From the NCBI RefSeq assembly GCF_000151665.1, contig NW_013171849.1:486480-550479 (forward strand): a stretch of 64,000 nt of DNA, in the 5' to 3' direction. Both the position numbers and the translations under genes were made by a program. This document shows positions 1 to 12,700 of this stretch, one piece after another; position 1 is the stretch's first letter; the number at the start of each line of letters is the position of its first letter. The notes below the pieces were generated by a model, which searched no databases, was not told where the DNA came from, and was given only the letters and a program-made list of their open reading frames with translations. The stretch comes from Blastocystis hominis. Its lineage: Eukaryota; Sar; Bigyra; Opalinata; Blastocystidae.

Positions 1-721
1 ATAGGTTCATAAAGCAAGGGCAGGTGCTGCCATCCTTACAAGTTCAGAAATCCATTTATCACTTCCATGACTGCTCTATTCAAACCTAATCAATTCATGT
101 TCAATATTGTGGACTCAATCAATGTGGTGACAAACACCAATGGTGAAGAGGTAACGATCTCGCCTGGTTATTATACACTGACTGAAATCATTGCCATTCT
201 GAACACCATGATTAATACTACATTCTCAATTTCCACAATGGCTACAAGTTATGAGTATATTTGGATCCACTCTTCATACTCTATCGATTTCACGATTGCT
301 CCAGATGTACGAGAGATATTTGGGTTAGGAAATCACATGATTATATTCCCTGCTTCGTTCTATGGATCGAATGTGATTGATATCACTCGAAATTGTCAGG
401 TGATTCAAGTGTATTCATCGTTGGTACGATCATCTGATTTGAAATCGCTAATCAGAACAACAATTTACTCACCACGATGATCATTGATGATTCTGAAATC
501 AATGATATCAATACTGTAAAAGAAATATGTATATCGATGATTCATCGATTTGATCGATTGATGTTTGTGTTGAAGGATATGGATGGTAGTATCATAGATT
601 TGAATGGTGAATTCGAACTCCAATTGACTACTGAAGATGTGTGTGATCAACTGCATACTCCAGTTCCATCGACCAACCAATTCAGTATGATTGAGGTATT
701 TAAAAACAATAGAGCAAAAAT
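1..721 (+). pseudogene. Relic of Polinton virion gene A (fragment 1)
   Basis: The translated plus strand, in at least two frames (67-480, then 477-728), resembles the N-terminal ~230 residues of the intact Polinton gene at 29121-31949. Shared landmarks, in order, are a GYYT-EII motif, a DITRN-QVIQVYSS motif, a MIIDD motif and a GEFELQLTTEDV motif. A frame change near 477 and a stop near 728 break it. Similarity ends around 705-721, where an unrelated MORN-type reading frame begins. It is a dead fragment, older than the intact element because it has drifted further. No other element gene is visible next to it, and its left edge is cut by the window. Confidence 0.8.
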
Positions 722-1356
722 AAGGTAAAATTGGAATTCCATTTGGATATGGTGAAATGTATGATGATGATGGATTCTTGGTGTACAAGGGCATAATGAT
801 CAATTGGAAACGATTTGGATATGGAACGAGTTATCATAATAATGGTTTGATTGAATATGAAGGATATTGGTGTGATGATAATCGATTTGGAATTGGAAAA
901 GTGTTTGATCGATATGGTAAATTAGTAAATGAATGTGAATGGTGTAATGGAATTGAAAGTGATACTGAATATGAAGGAGATGGAAGCAAACCATTGAATA
1001 TCGGAATGAAACATTTGAAACTGACTGACAAATGTGTATTGGTTGATTGGGATGTTTCATTGTTGTATAATTTGGAATCAATCGAAATCGGCAATGAATG
1101 TTTTGAATCCGTGCAAACATTCCAAATCGATGGATTGAATCGATTACAAACGATTAAAATCGAATCAAATCAAATCATTTACTCAGAAAAAAGTGATTAT
1201 GAATACAACTGGTCGAAATCATTCCACATATTGAATTGTGAATCACTAATTGTTATGGTTGTGAATCAACGATTTTCGTGCAAGTACTATCTTTCATGTC
1301 AGCTAGAAAAGTGCAAGAATCTAAACGTATTGACAATATCACTAATAAATTCATAG
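722..1356 (+). pseudogene. MORN / leucine-rich repeat protein, 5'-truncated
   Basis: The frame is open from about 722; an internal ATG at 757 gives 199 residues. Two to three MORN-like repeats come first, with the pattern Y-EGYW-D-R-G-G and spaced glycines and aromatics. They are followed by leucine-rich segments of the BspA-like kind (LTDKCVLV, LESIEIGNECF, LQTIKIESNQI). MORN plus LRR proteins form large families in some gut protists; their role is not established. The gene has lost its 5' part at the junction with the virion-gene relic, and no start codon is convincing, so I treat it as a fragment. A decayed piece of the same family lies near 37180-37330. Confidence 0.55.
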
Positions 1357-1724
1357 TTTTCATATAAAACTGTTTTATACTAATCAACCTTTTTTGTTGT
1401 TGATAGAATTAGTTTGCTCACAAAATGTATTATATTTACGACATCAAAATCAATACAGATATGGAAACAACTATACATTAAAATGAATAAAATATGATGA
1501 TAAATAGACAGGTGAGAATTCTATTTTATAGAAAAAAGCAATCATTACAATCAGCGTATTATGTTCGACAATTTTTGTAAATGATAATGAAAAATAGTTA
1601 TGTATGAGAAAGAACAGCAATAAAATAGTGTTATACAATCCCTAATAGATAATCGAAAATAGGAATCAAACAAACAAATCTAGCCAATTCTGCATACATG
1701 CAACATTATTCATAGCTCTCGACT
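1357..1724. other. AT-rich intergenic region
   Basis: No coding signal is seen on either strand. It contains the downstream octamer of the surface-protein gene on the minus strand at 1669-1676. Confidence 0.6.
1669..1676 (-). terminator. TGTTTGTT 3'-end motif of surface-protein gene
   Basis: The octamer lies about 49 nt downstream of the stop at 1725 on the coding strand. In Blastocystis this octamer directs cleavage and polyadenylation just upstream of itself. Confidence 0.6.
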
Positions 1725-4700
1725 TTAGACCTTCACAGCAGTCTTCGTCTTTACCTGAGCTGGCTTCGGAGCCGGAGCCTTCGCAGACTTAGCCGACTTC
1801 GGCATCGATTTCTTCGCTCCAGTCTTCTTCTTCTTCTTGCTCAACAACACAATCAGAACAACAATCGCCACGATCACAATGATCACGACAACAACGATCA
1901 GCACAATCAACACATAGTTCACAGGAGCTTCCAACACCAGAATGTTGATCGTGGTGGTGATCGTTCCTCCCTCGTTTGTCACAGAAATCGTGTACTTTCG
2001 AGAGTCCTGCACCGTGGTCGGCTTGCCAGTGATCGCTCCAGTCGAAGGAACCAGAGTCAGACCCGCAGGCAACATGGGGAACGAAGTCACAGTCACCTCA
2101 ACTCCAATAATCGTAGGAACAACGTTCACTTCCTTGTTCTGAGTGAGTTTCAGAGTGGTAGCACCATAATCAATACCCTGAGGAATGGAAGGATAGCAGG
2201 CAACCACTTCCTCCGCGTACGTTCCATTGTTGCAATAACGGCTTCGAGTTCCCTCATAAAGATTCGGACACTCAGCATAAGCAATATCTCCGTTCATCGC
2301 TCCAGTAAAGTCACCTTCAGGACGGCAATACTCATTCGAGGCGATCAGTTTGGTGAACAGATAGAAATCAGCAAGCTGGAATCTCTTCGTCTTTCCCCAG
2401 TTATCACAATTCATCGAGGTCTCGGTGTTGGAGCACTCCGTAGCCACCAATCTGTACTTGTTGTACGGATTCACATTGAATATGTTGTAAAGCTTCTGCT
2501 GATAGTATGCAGTGAACCTTTGACCAGCCTTCGACTGCAGAATCGTCCAGTGCTCTCCATCATTCGAACCATACAGAGTCCAACCCGAAGGATGGCGGTT
2601 GTTGCAGTCATTTCCAGACACCAGACCGTATCGACCGATCGGTTCACGACGATCATTGCTCCACGACCAGATCAGCTCCACACCCTCGCAGATTCCAGTA
2701 GCAGTCAGCATCTTCGTGGCCGAATTGTTATCGAATACCTTGTCCGATCCCTCGACTCCGGTCAAAGCAGGCACCGTCGTACCCGTACCATCCAGCAGCA
2801 GGTACATGTTGTCCAGAATCAGAATCGCAGATCCATCGAAGCTGTTCGTCTCCTCGTTCGCCTCGTAGCGATGCAGCTCGAACGCCAGAATGTTCTCGCC
2901 CACCACCAGCCGCTCTCTCTGCACGGCCTCTCCGATCACCAGCAAGAACGGTTCGCCGCTCTCGCCCGTAGCCGCAGTATCCTCCTTCACCTCCGCATTC
3001 TCGGGGAGATTGTAGCGACGGATCTCCACTCCGTTCAGATACACAACCACTCCGGCCTTCACGTTCACAGCGATGTCCATCGAAGCGAACTCCGTCAGAT
3101 CCTCGATCTGGAACTTCGTGAAATAGTACTGAGTCACACCGCTGGCCGCAGGGAACTGACCCGGTCGCTGCGTCTCCCAGTTCGAGGGAGCTCCGCTCAG
3201 AGTGTTCCAGCCCGCAGGAGCGGCCGTGCCGTCCACCAGGTAGCTCCAGTGAGTCCACTGAGGATACACAGAATACGCAGGATTGAAGTTGTACTCCTTC
3301 TCCGTCGCTCCGGCAGCCAGCGACTCCGACAGAAGCGTGCGCCCATCCGCCAGCTTCACCGTCGCCTTGTTGTTGCCCCAACCGCCAGTGCCTTGCTTCT
3401 TCAGCACCAGAGCATACGTCGTTGCAGGACGACACATCGGAATCGAGATCGAACTGTGGTCAGCGAAGTTCGAGCGCTCCTCCAATTCCTCGCCAGTCGC
3501 ACGATCCTTCAACACGAACGAGCACGTAGAGGCTCCCGTTTCGAACGTCAATTCAATACTGAAGGATACCATGTCTCCAGCACACTCCTGAACCGTCAGA
3601 GTCACCGTCGCCGTCTTCTCATCGCCCAGAGGATTCAGCGCAGTGATCGTGTATACAGTCGAAGCCTTGATGTCCGTGGGAGTTCCAGTGATCATTCCAG
3701 TCGTCGTACTGAACGAAAGTCCAGTCGGAAGCTCAGGAGTGATCGAGAACGTGTTGTAATAGGAAGAAGAGCAAGTCCATCCAGGCACTTCAGCACCCGT
3801 ATAGGCAGTAATCTCGCTCGGACTGAACGACAGCTCCGGAATCTCCAGCGAAGAATAGTCCTGCAACAACAAATTCCAATCAGCAAGAGCATAGTAGTTA
3901 TCAGTGTCGTCCACACGAGCCTTCTTCAGAGTCAGTTGGTAGTATGTCCACGCCTTTGTATTCGAAGGCATGTAGAAGCAATACTCCGTAGAACGCGAAT
4001 CGAAGTACACCTCAGACTCGCTCTTCAACTCGCTGAAGGTCTGACCATCCATCGATGCCTCAATGCTCCACTCACGAGGATCATAATTATTCGACTGAGA
4101 ACTCGTTATGAAGCAGTAGTTGTTGAAATATTCGGCTCCATCGTTCGCGAACTGGATCGTGAACTTCTGAATCGGAGTAGTCGCCTTGTACACATAAGCA
4201 TAAGTCGAAGGATTCATATCGAACAGCTTACCAACCTCGCTCGAAGTAGTACCAGCCGTCGAATAATCCCAATAGCGAGGATGGATGTGCGAATCCTTCA
4301 GCAATCGAAGATGCATATCAAACTCAATCTCGATATCCGCACTTCCCAGAGTCAGCACAGCCACAGCGATCGTGTTGCTTCCAGCATTGATGTGACTGAT
4401 CGTTCCCGTCACTCGTCTCCAATTGTACACCGAGCTTCCTCCAGTCGGAGTCGACTCGGCCGTAAGATCGCCCGCTTCCAGATAAGAACGATAGATCTCC
4501 TCTCCGTTCAAGTACGCAAGAACTCCGTTGCGAGCCTTCAGATACAACTCAAATCCTTGAGCTCCCTCCTTCGAAGCCACATTGAACGTCGCACGGAACA
4601 GCTTCACCTTCTGCGCGGTCGTAGGACGCGAAGAAGCATCCAGAGTCGTCCAGGCAGAATCCGAGAAACTGCTCGTGTACCAGTTCGAAGGAACCGTTCC

Positions 4701-6654
4701 ATCAGCAAGATACTTGAACGAACCAGCCGAAGCAGGAAGCAGAGGAAGATCAATCGGCAACACAAACGAATCCTCACCTTCAATCTTCAGACGAGTCTTC
4801 GCCAAAACAAACGAATGACCGTCAGCAAGAGCATTAATCGTCATCAAAGAAGTACTCTGCCATGTCGTACCCGAAGAACTCGTCATCGTCACCGTGTATT
4901 CACCAACAGGCAAGCAAGTACCCACCAAACTCTCCGTGTTGCTCGATGCAAGAACCGATTGTCCTTCACTGTTCTTAATCGTCCAAGTCTCAGAGGCGGT
5001 ATTGTAGTTCACCTTCTCCACTGAAACCGAAATGTAGTTGGGCAGATCGCAAGACAAAACAGTAATCGTAATCGTGCAAGTGTAGACCTGACTGTCCACA
5101 GAATACGTCGCAGACACAGTGAACACAGTTTCTTCCAAACCCTCCGTAGGAATACCAGTAATAGCACCACTCGTGCTATCGAAGTTCAGACCAGCAGGAA
5201 GAGAAGCGCCACCAGCTCCAGCAATCTGCCAGTTCGTGTAACCAGACTTACCAGGAGTAATGTTCACATTATCGATACCCACCGACCAGGAATAAACATC
5301 CTGAGGATACGAAATGCCTGGAGGAACGTAAGCAGCACCAGTGAACAGCAAATTCCACTCAGACATCTGAATAACATTACCATAAAATCCAGATAAAGAT
5401 TTCACAGCATTGCACTGCCATTTGTATTTGTTATAAGCAAGCTGATTCTCTATCTCAAAGTACTTAGTCTGGTAACGCGCAGTCCATGTTATACCACTCT
5501 GAGTATCGAGAAGATCCCACTGGCTTCCATCATTAGAGCCAAAAATGTCCCAATTAACACAATCACGAATATCAAAATCGTTAGCTGTCGAAAACGCATA
5601 CTTGTTAACAACCAAGCGATCGTTGTTACCAAACGTCCAAATGTGAGTAGTAGGGAAAGATGCAGAAGAAACACTAACGCACCATTTAGTAGAAGTACTT
5701 CCATCATATAACTTGGCTCCATTTTCACTTGGTCTGTTAGGATTATCAGGAATGCAATAATAAGATCCATCAGAATCAATGAGACGATAATCTTCATTCA
5801 AATAGGAAACACTACATTGGAACTCTTCAGCACTTGGAGCACTTGAGCCAGAATGCACTTCAACACCAATAACATACGTATCGTTTTCAGGTGTAGGAAT
5901 TGCAGCCAAAAGCTGAACATAAGTGTGTTTACCAGTTGTCGAGACAGTTGCTTCAGTAGAAGAGGAAATCCCTCCGTCAGGAAGATTCCATCGGGTAAGC
6001 TCTTGACCATTTACATATACAACAGCGCCACCATTAATTGTAAGAGCAACACGGATACCAAAATTATCGGTTCCAGTCATTTGAATCGAACGACGGAAGT
6101 AACGAGTCGTAGTAGTAGGAGCAGGATAATTTCCAACATAACTAGGCCAATCCAACTCTCCAGTAGTCCAAGAAGAGCTTGTTTGGGCAGTCGAAGAATA
6201 CTGCCATGCAGAAGGAGCCTCAATCGTAAATGTCTGACTACAAGTATAGACACGATTATTATAAGAGCCGCCACAAGTCCATACAACTTGAACAATTTCT
6301 TCACCTCCTTGCTTAATGGAGAGTTTTGAGCCAGTAGTCCATCCATCTCCATAAGAGTCTCGCATTTGTACATAATACGTTCCATGAGCCAAGCAGTGAT
6401 CAGTAGGATCATAAACTTTATTATTAATCATTTGTGAATTCACCTCGGAATAAATAGGTGTTCCGGTAGCCGAGGTTCCAGCATAAATGCTCAGCGATTC
6501 TTCATTATAGGCAAACGACTTTGTAGTTCGTTGGAAAGTTAAAGCAACTTCTCCTGCGGTGCAATCACTCGTAACCGTGGCTAGTCATTAGGTCAAATGC
6601 CAGGATACTACAGAAAATAAGCGTGCAAACCAAAGCAAAAGCAATCAACTTCAT
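1725..6654 (-). CDS. Large type I surface protein with Ig-like and discoidin-like domains
   Basis: Uninterrupted frame 6443-1725 codes for 1572 residues. A 31-nt GT-AG intron at 6581-6611 joins it to a first exon starting at ATG 6654, whose product begins MKLIAFALVCTLIFSTVTSDC, a clear signal peptide. The ectodomain has repeating blocks: putative Ig (He_PIG-like) modules with LP-GL-F---G-I-G-PT signatures, and F5/8-C/discoidin-like modules with a GSNDG--W motif. One hydrophobic segment near the C-terminus (about 25 V/I/L residues) is followed by a Lys-rich, Ala/Pro-rich tail, so it should sit in the plasma membrane with most of the protein outside. Cell adhesion or host contact is inference from domain type. 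Codon use becomes markedly more GC-rich towards the 3' end. Confidence 0.85.
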
Positions 6655-8125
6655 AATGAAACTTTATTTAAAGTAATATTGTTTGTGTAATGCAAATTCT
6701 GTCGTGAGTAGAATTATTGGGAGATAGTATTAGTGCATCCAACCATTATTCATGATTCAAACTTATTTGATGCACCAAACCTTCTGAACCAATTATCTTG
6801 AAAGATTATTACCTTTGCTCATTTCTTCCTAATTATTGTAAATACACACATATTTTTGACCTCAACCTATTTTGCGTTGCTATATCTACTTCAGATTTTA
6901 AACACAGTGTTCCATATTTTCCCAATTTAGGTAAGCCTTTTTTAAATGCATATTGTTTATTGAAATTGCACATATTCCTTTTTTGTTGATTTTTTAAATT
7001 GAGGTATATAGAAGTCTAATTCATACTTCAGGTCATGCATGTCTGTTTCATATTCTAATCGACTGCCCTTATTATGTGAATACTCATAGTCATCGTTATC
7101 TGTACAATATATCGTGGCACTTCTTTCATTTGGTATTTTCAATGGATAATAATTTGAATATCGGTGTATCTTAATAATTGTGATTCGTATTGACTACTTG
7201 TAAAACAAAGAGAAGATATTGAGATTAGTTGTTTAATACCATTGTTTTTTTTTAAATTCCTATACTTCATTTTATTGTTTGTATTGTTTCCTTTTTGTCT
7301 GTTATATTAGTGAAGTAAACAAATAACTATATAATCTTTGTTAGCCTTCTATATACTTAAATGGCTGTTGTGAATGCTACAGTCTTCTGTTTGTTTACAT
7401 TTATAAGGTCTATTAGGTAATACCATGGGGAGAGAGTATTGTCTGCAATGTAATGTAATGATAGCATTCTTTAAGTATGTGTTTGGTAAGGAGGTTATTT
7501 TTACTTTGCTTGTGCGCATTTTTGGCAATGGATTCCTCTTGTGAGTATTATTCTAGGTTCAAATAGTTGGAAAGGGTTATTATGGTTCCTGTTTATTTTT
7601 GCTGGGTTTGTTTTACCATGATTTTCCGTAAATATATTCTATTTATAATATTGAGTATTATTTCCTTTGTATATAATATATCTCTCTTTGACAATATTGT
7701 ATTTAATAGATCATTTCTTAATGCCAAGTGTTTCTTCCCATCGATGTTTTATTGCTGAAATCAAGATAGCCTTATTCTTTATTTTTCTTTCAGAAACAAA
7801 GAAAGAGCCAAAAATAGGTTTCAGCAACAGTTTGTAACTGTACTGCCTTATTTTCATTTTGAATTTTGTATTCCATCCTATTTTGTCCACCTCTAAGCGT
7901 CTTCCATTACTTCAGGTAATCGCTAATTGCTTTTGTTTGAGTAGATTTGTTAACTTTTTCCTTCTGATCATCAAAACGATAGATACCCCAAACTGTAGAT
8001 TTTCCCATTCGCCATGAAGGGATTGAAAATTATTCCAAAAAGATAAAGAGCATAGTACTGTCTTATCTATTTATATTCTTTATTAAAAAGGATCATAGTA
8101 TTATATAGTTATTGGAGGTGAATAA
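6655..8125. other. AT-rich, no recognisable gene
   Basis: About 1.5 kb with only short chance reading frames. I see no homology to the Polinton, no intron-exon pattern and no RNA gene. Confidence 0.55.
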
Positions 8126-8304
8126 AGTAGTATGTGAATGGCGCATGTTACGCGAAACACTATGGCCGCCCTTTTCGGCCGATTTCGACCAAGGTAGGAG
8201 CCTACGGTTCCCTCCTCTCTCTTCCTTGCTTCCGGGCTACCCGTGCCGCTTCACGTCGGTGAGGAAGTTTTTTTCCTGTATCTGTGCGCCATTTACGCAC
8301 TACT
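8126..8304. repeat. Polinton-like inverted termini (relic TIR or MITE-like)
   Basis: The left edge reads AGTAGTATGTGAATGGCGCA and the inverted right edge AGTAGTGCGTAAATGGCGCA, about 17 of 20 identical. The intact Polinton TIR begins AGTAGTAGGGGAATGGCG, so these ends are related to it. The relic virion gene starts 50 bp downstream in the same relation as in the intact element, so 8126 is probably the left end of the older Polinton; the inverted copy at its inner edge is unexplained. I see no clear target duplication. Confidence 0.5.
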
Positions 8305-8354
8305 TTTAAGTAATAGGGACAGGCTCATTATATTCCTCAGAGGATGAAGATATC

Positions 8355-9088
8355 ATGCGCTACTCCATGCTTATCCAAGGTTCACCTAGTCAAGGCAAGT
8401 TCGAATAGATCAACTCGTACAAGTATCAGAATCCCTACATCACTTCCTTGACTGTCCTGTTCACACCCAATCAAGTCATGTTCAACAATGTGGATTCTAC
8501 GATTGTGGTCACGAACTCCAATGACGAAGAGCTAACGATTCCTCCTGGATACTACACGATCTGTTAAATCATTGCCATGCTCAACACCATGACTAATACT
8601 ACGTTCTCGATATCTATGAAGGCTTCGAGTTATGGGTGTATTTATATCCAGTCCACACACACCATCGATTTCACCAATGCTTCGGATATTCGAGAAATCC
8701 TCGGTTTGGAAGGGCAAATGGTCATTCTACCCGCTTCGTTCTATGGATCGAACGTGATTGATATCACGCGAAATCGACAAGTGATTCAAGTGTACTCGTC
8801 TCTCGTGCGATCATCGGATCTGAAGATTGCCAACCAGAACAACAACCTGCTCACCACAATGATTATTGACGATCCCGAGGTTAATTATCTCCGCACCGTG
8901 GAAGACATCTGCATTCCCATGATAACCGATTCGATCGATTGATGTTCGTGTTCCGCGATATGGATGGCAATATCATGCGATTGAACGGCGAATTCGAACT
9001 CCAATTGACGATCGAAGATGTGTGCGATCAAGTGATATTAATCGATGCGGGGACATACTCACACGAGGTGTTAATAACCAGAGGAACC
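8355..9088 (+). pseudogene. Relic of Polinton virion gene A (older element)
   Basis: Begins with a sequence closely matching the start of the 942-residue gene at 29121-31949 (MRYSMLIQGSP against MHYSMLIQGSP) and runs about 240 codons in parallel with it. In-frame stops are visible (for example near 8407 and 8566) and a frame break near 8940. Around 9037-9088 it skips to a later block of gene A, then changes abruptly into the 3' half of gene C. It belongs to the decayed element that hosts the intact insertion. Confidence 0.85.
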
Positions 9089-9374
9089 CTACGACATCAC
9101 GAATGGCATGAGTGTGATCCGAGTGTACAGTAGTATCAATGCTCAAACATTCGGTCTGAAGAGTCCGCTGATCGATAACCTGATTCATGTATCGATGGGA
9201 CTGAACAACATGATCACCTGTCACAACCTATCGATCGATGTGATTGAACAATCGAACCTGGACTACATTGATTGGGTACTGACAGACGCGAATGACCGTC
9301 CGATCTCATTGAATTCGAATGTGTACATCTCATTCACGATTTCGTGCTATACTCCTTCAGTAAAGAATGGATGA
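9089..9374 (+). pseudogene. Relic of Polinton gene C, 3' half
   Basis: About 80 codons almost identical to the C-terminal half of the intact 231-residue gene at 27823-28518 (shared DITNGMSVIRVYSSINAQTF; differences mainly around MITCHN against MITWDN and at the C-terminus). The join to gene A at about 9088 implies a deletion of everything between. Confidence 0.85.
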
Positions 9375-9386
9375 ATACGTTGCTAC
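9369..9386 (+). pseudogene. First codons of relic gene D, interrupted by the intact Polinton
   Basis: Reads ATGGATGAATACGTTGCTAC, matching codons 1-6 of the intact 800-residue gene (start 27723). The intact element begins at 9387, and the same gene resumes at 32339 with TGCTACAATTCC. Removing the insertion and one target copy restores the gene's 5' end. Confidence 0.9.
9381..9386. repeat. Target site duplication, left copy (TGCTAC)
   Basis: Six bases directly before the TIR, repeated at 32339-32344. Six-bp duplications are typical of Polinton integrases. Confidence 0.92.
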
Positions 9387-9690
9387 AGTAGTAGGGGAAT
9401 GGCGTAAAACACGCGGAAATCCATTTCCTACCAAATAACCGCGGAAATCAATTTTCGACCATTTTCGACCATTTTTGCCATTTTTTGCCATTGTCTTCCT
9501 GACCACCTCGATAGCCATGGCGTAAAACACGCGGAAATCCATTTCCTACCAAATAACCGCGGTGAACTTTTTTTCTGCCATTGCCTGCCTGGCTACCGTA
9601 TTGTCCATAACAAGAAACGCGCGAAAACCCATGACTGCCAATTTCGGCCAATGTTAACCTGACTTCCATTGTAGGCCATGGTATCCATGG
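9387..9690 (+). repeat. Polinton left terminal inverted repeat
   Basis: Starts AGTAGTAGGGGAATGGCG and matches the reverse complement of 32035-32338 to CCATGG at 9690; the 73-residue chance frame in each copy translates identically. A 46-bp unit (ATGGCGTAAAACACGCGGAA...) occurs twice in direct orientation, near 9400 and 9517. Runs of CCATTTT / CGACC are rich in the inner half. Confidence 0.95.
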
Positions 9691-9716
9691 TTGTCCAAAG
9701 TGAAAGATTGCTTCCT

Positions 9717-12700
9717 TTACTTCAGTTTATAATGCCCGAATGCCAGTGTGTGCACATTGTCGTCCAAGATCCAACGTTTGTTGTCTGTGCAAGTCATAAG
9801 TGTCTTGGTCTGCTCCTTCGTGCTGATATTGAAGGCCTGGTTGTTGATGCGCTTGAAGCTGCCCTCGATCACTGCATCTTCTTTCTTCTCTGCTTCAAGG
9901 ACGCGCTTGTACAGCTCGATGTTCTTCACGCTCATTCTCTCACCGTCAATCACGACGTTGCGAGGAACTCCCTTTGCTGCATTGTGTATCACATGCTTCT
10001 CATCGACCAAGCAGTACATCTTTGGTCTAAGTCCCACGAACTCAGTGATACGATGTCCGTTGTGCTCGTCCTTGAAGATAGGACCAGGCAACTTCTTGTT
10101 GAAATTGAGGAACGAGTCCAATGAAGGGAACTTGCTCTTGTCCACTTCATGCTCGTAGTATTTTACGAGTTCTCCGTAGAAGTAGCTCGTGTTATCCAAC
10201 TCAGAAAAGTCAAACGACTTGTACATATCGCACATCTTGTGAACGATGTTACCACGATCGCTCAGTTGTACGATGAGTGAGTCCGTGTCCTGTCCCAACA
10301 GCTCCACGGTGTCGAATGTGGTCTTGAGCACATTGTAATAGAAGTCGTAGATAATGTGCTTCGACATGTCGAGAATAGCGAACCCGATGAAGAAAGGCTT
10401 CTCTACCTTGCGCACCGGTGTGTTCAGCTTAATGCCGATGAGATTCTCGGAATACATGGTGGTTCCTGCGATCATGTCGTATCCGTGCTTCTGGATGATG
10501 GCCTCACGTTCATTCCACGTGCTAGCGAACTTTACCTTCATTCGCTTCAACCCAGTCTCCACGAATTTTCCATAGGTCGAGTTTGCTAATAATTTGTACA
10601 GGTTCTTTTCTACGGTGGTTTTTGATTTGGCTCGTTTTTCACTGAGCATATTGACGTATTCGAAGATGAAGGGTGCTTGTTTGAAACGGATGATACGGTG
10701 GATGTGCGTGACGTGATAACCCTGTTGAAGACCCAATTGCAACAGAGAGTAGTGTACGAGATATTTGCGTCGAGGTACAAGATCACAAATGAGTTTCGGT
10801 GTATTCACCTCTTTCACCTTGTCCACAATATCGTTCTTCGCTGCGTACTTCTTGATTCCGTCTGAGTACATGCCCGCCTTCTGTACGGGGAAGAATGGCA
10901 AGTCATTGAATTTATCATGGAGTTCCACTGGTGCCTCGATATCGCATTCGATGAAGAACCCATACTTACCGAATGTCTTGAGTGATTGTACCCACCCATT
11001 CGGATCACGGTTGATCCTTTCCATTATTTCTCGTCGTTCGGGTACACCCACTAATTCGTAAGGCATCATTCTGTGCATGGCTCCACCATACAGGTTGTTG
11101 GCGTCGAGGTAGTAGATGGATGATTGTTCTCCGTTGTTGGCGGTGCTGTCAAGGTCGACTTTGGCATGTCGTTTCACGATCTGTGTGATGCCTCCTCGCA
11201 GGTTCTTCAACAATCGCATGAAGTCGTCGATCTCACTCGTCTCCATCAATCGAATTCCCTTGCTTTCATAGAACTCACCCATGCGATTCAAGAACACTTT
11301 CACCAGTTGTTTCTCCTCAAGTCCCTCATTCGCGTTGATGCGCATGATGTACTGAGCCCATTTCCTTGCGAGGGTCATGAGGCTACTCTCGCTATGATCG
11401 CCCTCCATTGTGACCTTTAAGAAGAGCGAATAGGCCATTTGTGGTGCTGTGATGTAGTGCATCGGATCAACACCGAATGCATTCAGTGTGGTAACTCGGA
11501 AGTGCTCGAATGCATCAGCCATGAGAGTCACATCGAGTACGTTGTACAACTCGTAGTATTCACCCCATGTCTTGATATCGAAGGTCTTCCACAGCTTCAC
11601 CATGTGATCATATTCGTCTTGGGGCATCATCTCACCCTTCATATCATCGATGCATTGTTTGCGAGAAGGAATGACGGTGTTGTTCAATGTGTCGTACGAT
11701 TTGATGAGACTGTAGAACATTGGTTCTTTCCGTGTCAACAGATCGATGTATTCATCACTCCATTGCTTGCCACGTGACTCGCAGTACTTGCGTAGTTGTT
11801 GTTTGGTGTGCACGTACAAATCGAGGTTGCCTCCGAGTGTCTGAGCCACAATGGAACGCAGTGGACTGCTGATGAGCTTCAACGAGTCCTTGAATTGAAT
11901 GCCGTTGTACTCGATCTGCATCTCCTTGTCTTCAGTGGTTGGAATGACTTCGAGATTCCCGCCAGGCATCGTCGCGATGAGCTTCATGATGAATGTGAAG
12001 TCGTAGTGCGATCCATTGTGGAAGTAAACTGGCAGACGATAGTTCTTCTTGTTGAATGAGAGTTGGAGATTGCACTTGGTACAACAGGTGCAGATGTATT
12101 GCCCGGCTTCGAAGTGGCGTACTTCTCCCTTTCCTGTGGTGTATTCACCTGCCACATGTGCATGATGACGTACCTTGTCGTTCTCCAGTTTCACATGACA
12201 GAAGGGACACACGGTTGTTGCACGAAAGTCCCTCTCGACCTTCGATGTGCTCTCCAATGGCAATTCATCGAAGAGATACCCTTTCACACTCTCCCGCAAT
12301 TGCACGAGATAGTCCACGAAAGGACGAAGGTCCTCTTCGTTCTCCCGTGGTGCACGGAAGATACGGAGCTGCATATCAATGGCAGGAATGCGTGACACGG
12401 CAAGACAGGACAACATGATCGGCTTGTGTCTGTTCTTGTCGTCAATGGCCGACTCGAAGTCAGCGTACACGACGACCGGTGCTGGCATTTCGTATCGCTG
12501 GAAGGTGAATCGTAACCGAGTCTCATTGGTTGACAAGTCGTACTGCTCGCTTTCATCAACGAGTTCTCGGTGCACCTGTACTTCATGAGCATGAACGTCT
12601 TTGCGAGACCCGAAGAAGTCGTTACAGAACCTGCACTTTGCGTTTCTCGATGTATGACAATTCTTCGCATCACTTCGTCGCATCATACGATGCTTGAAGT

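Noticed and set aside
2520-5024. 834-codon plus-strand frame
   Set aside because: Arg/Ser-rich antisense shadow of the surface protein.
6798-7758. Small hydrophobic frames of about 63 codons
   Set aside because: AT-rich chance frames with no conserved features.
9448-9669. 73-residue frame in each TIR
   Set aside because: Occurs identically in both TIRs because the DNA is repeated; composition is that of non-coding repeat and no start context is present.
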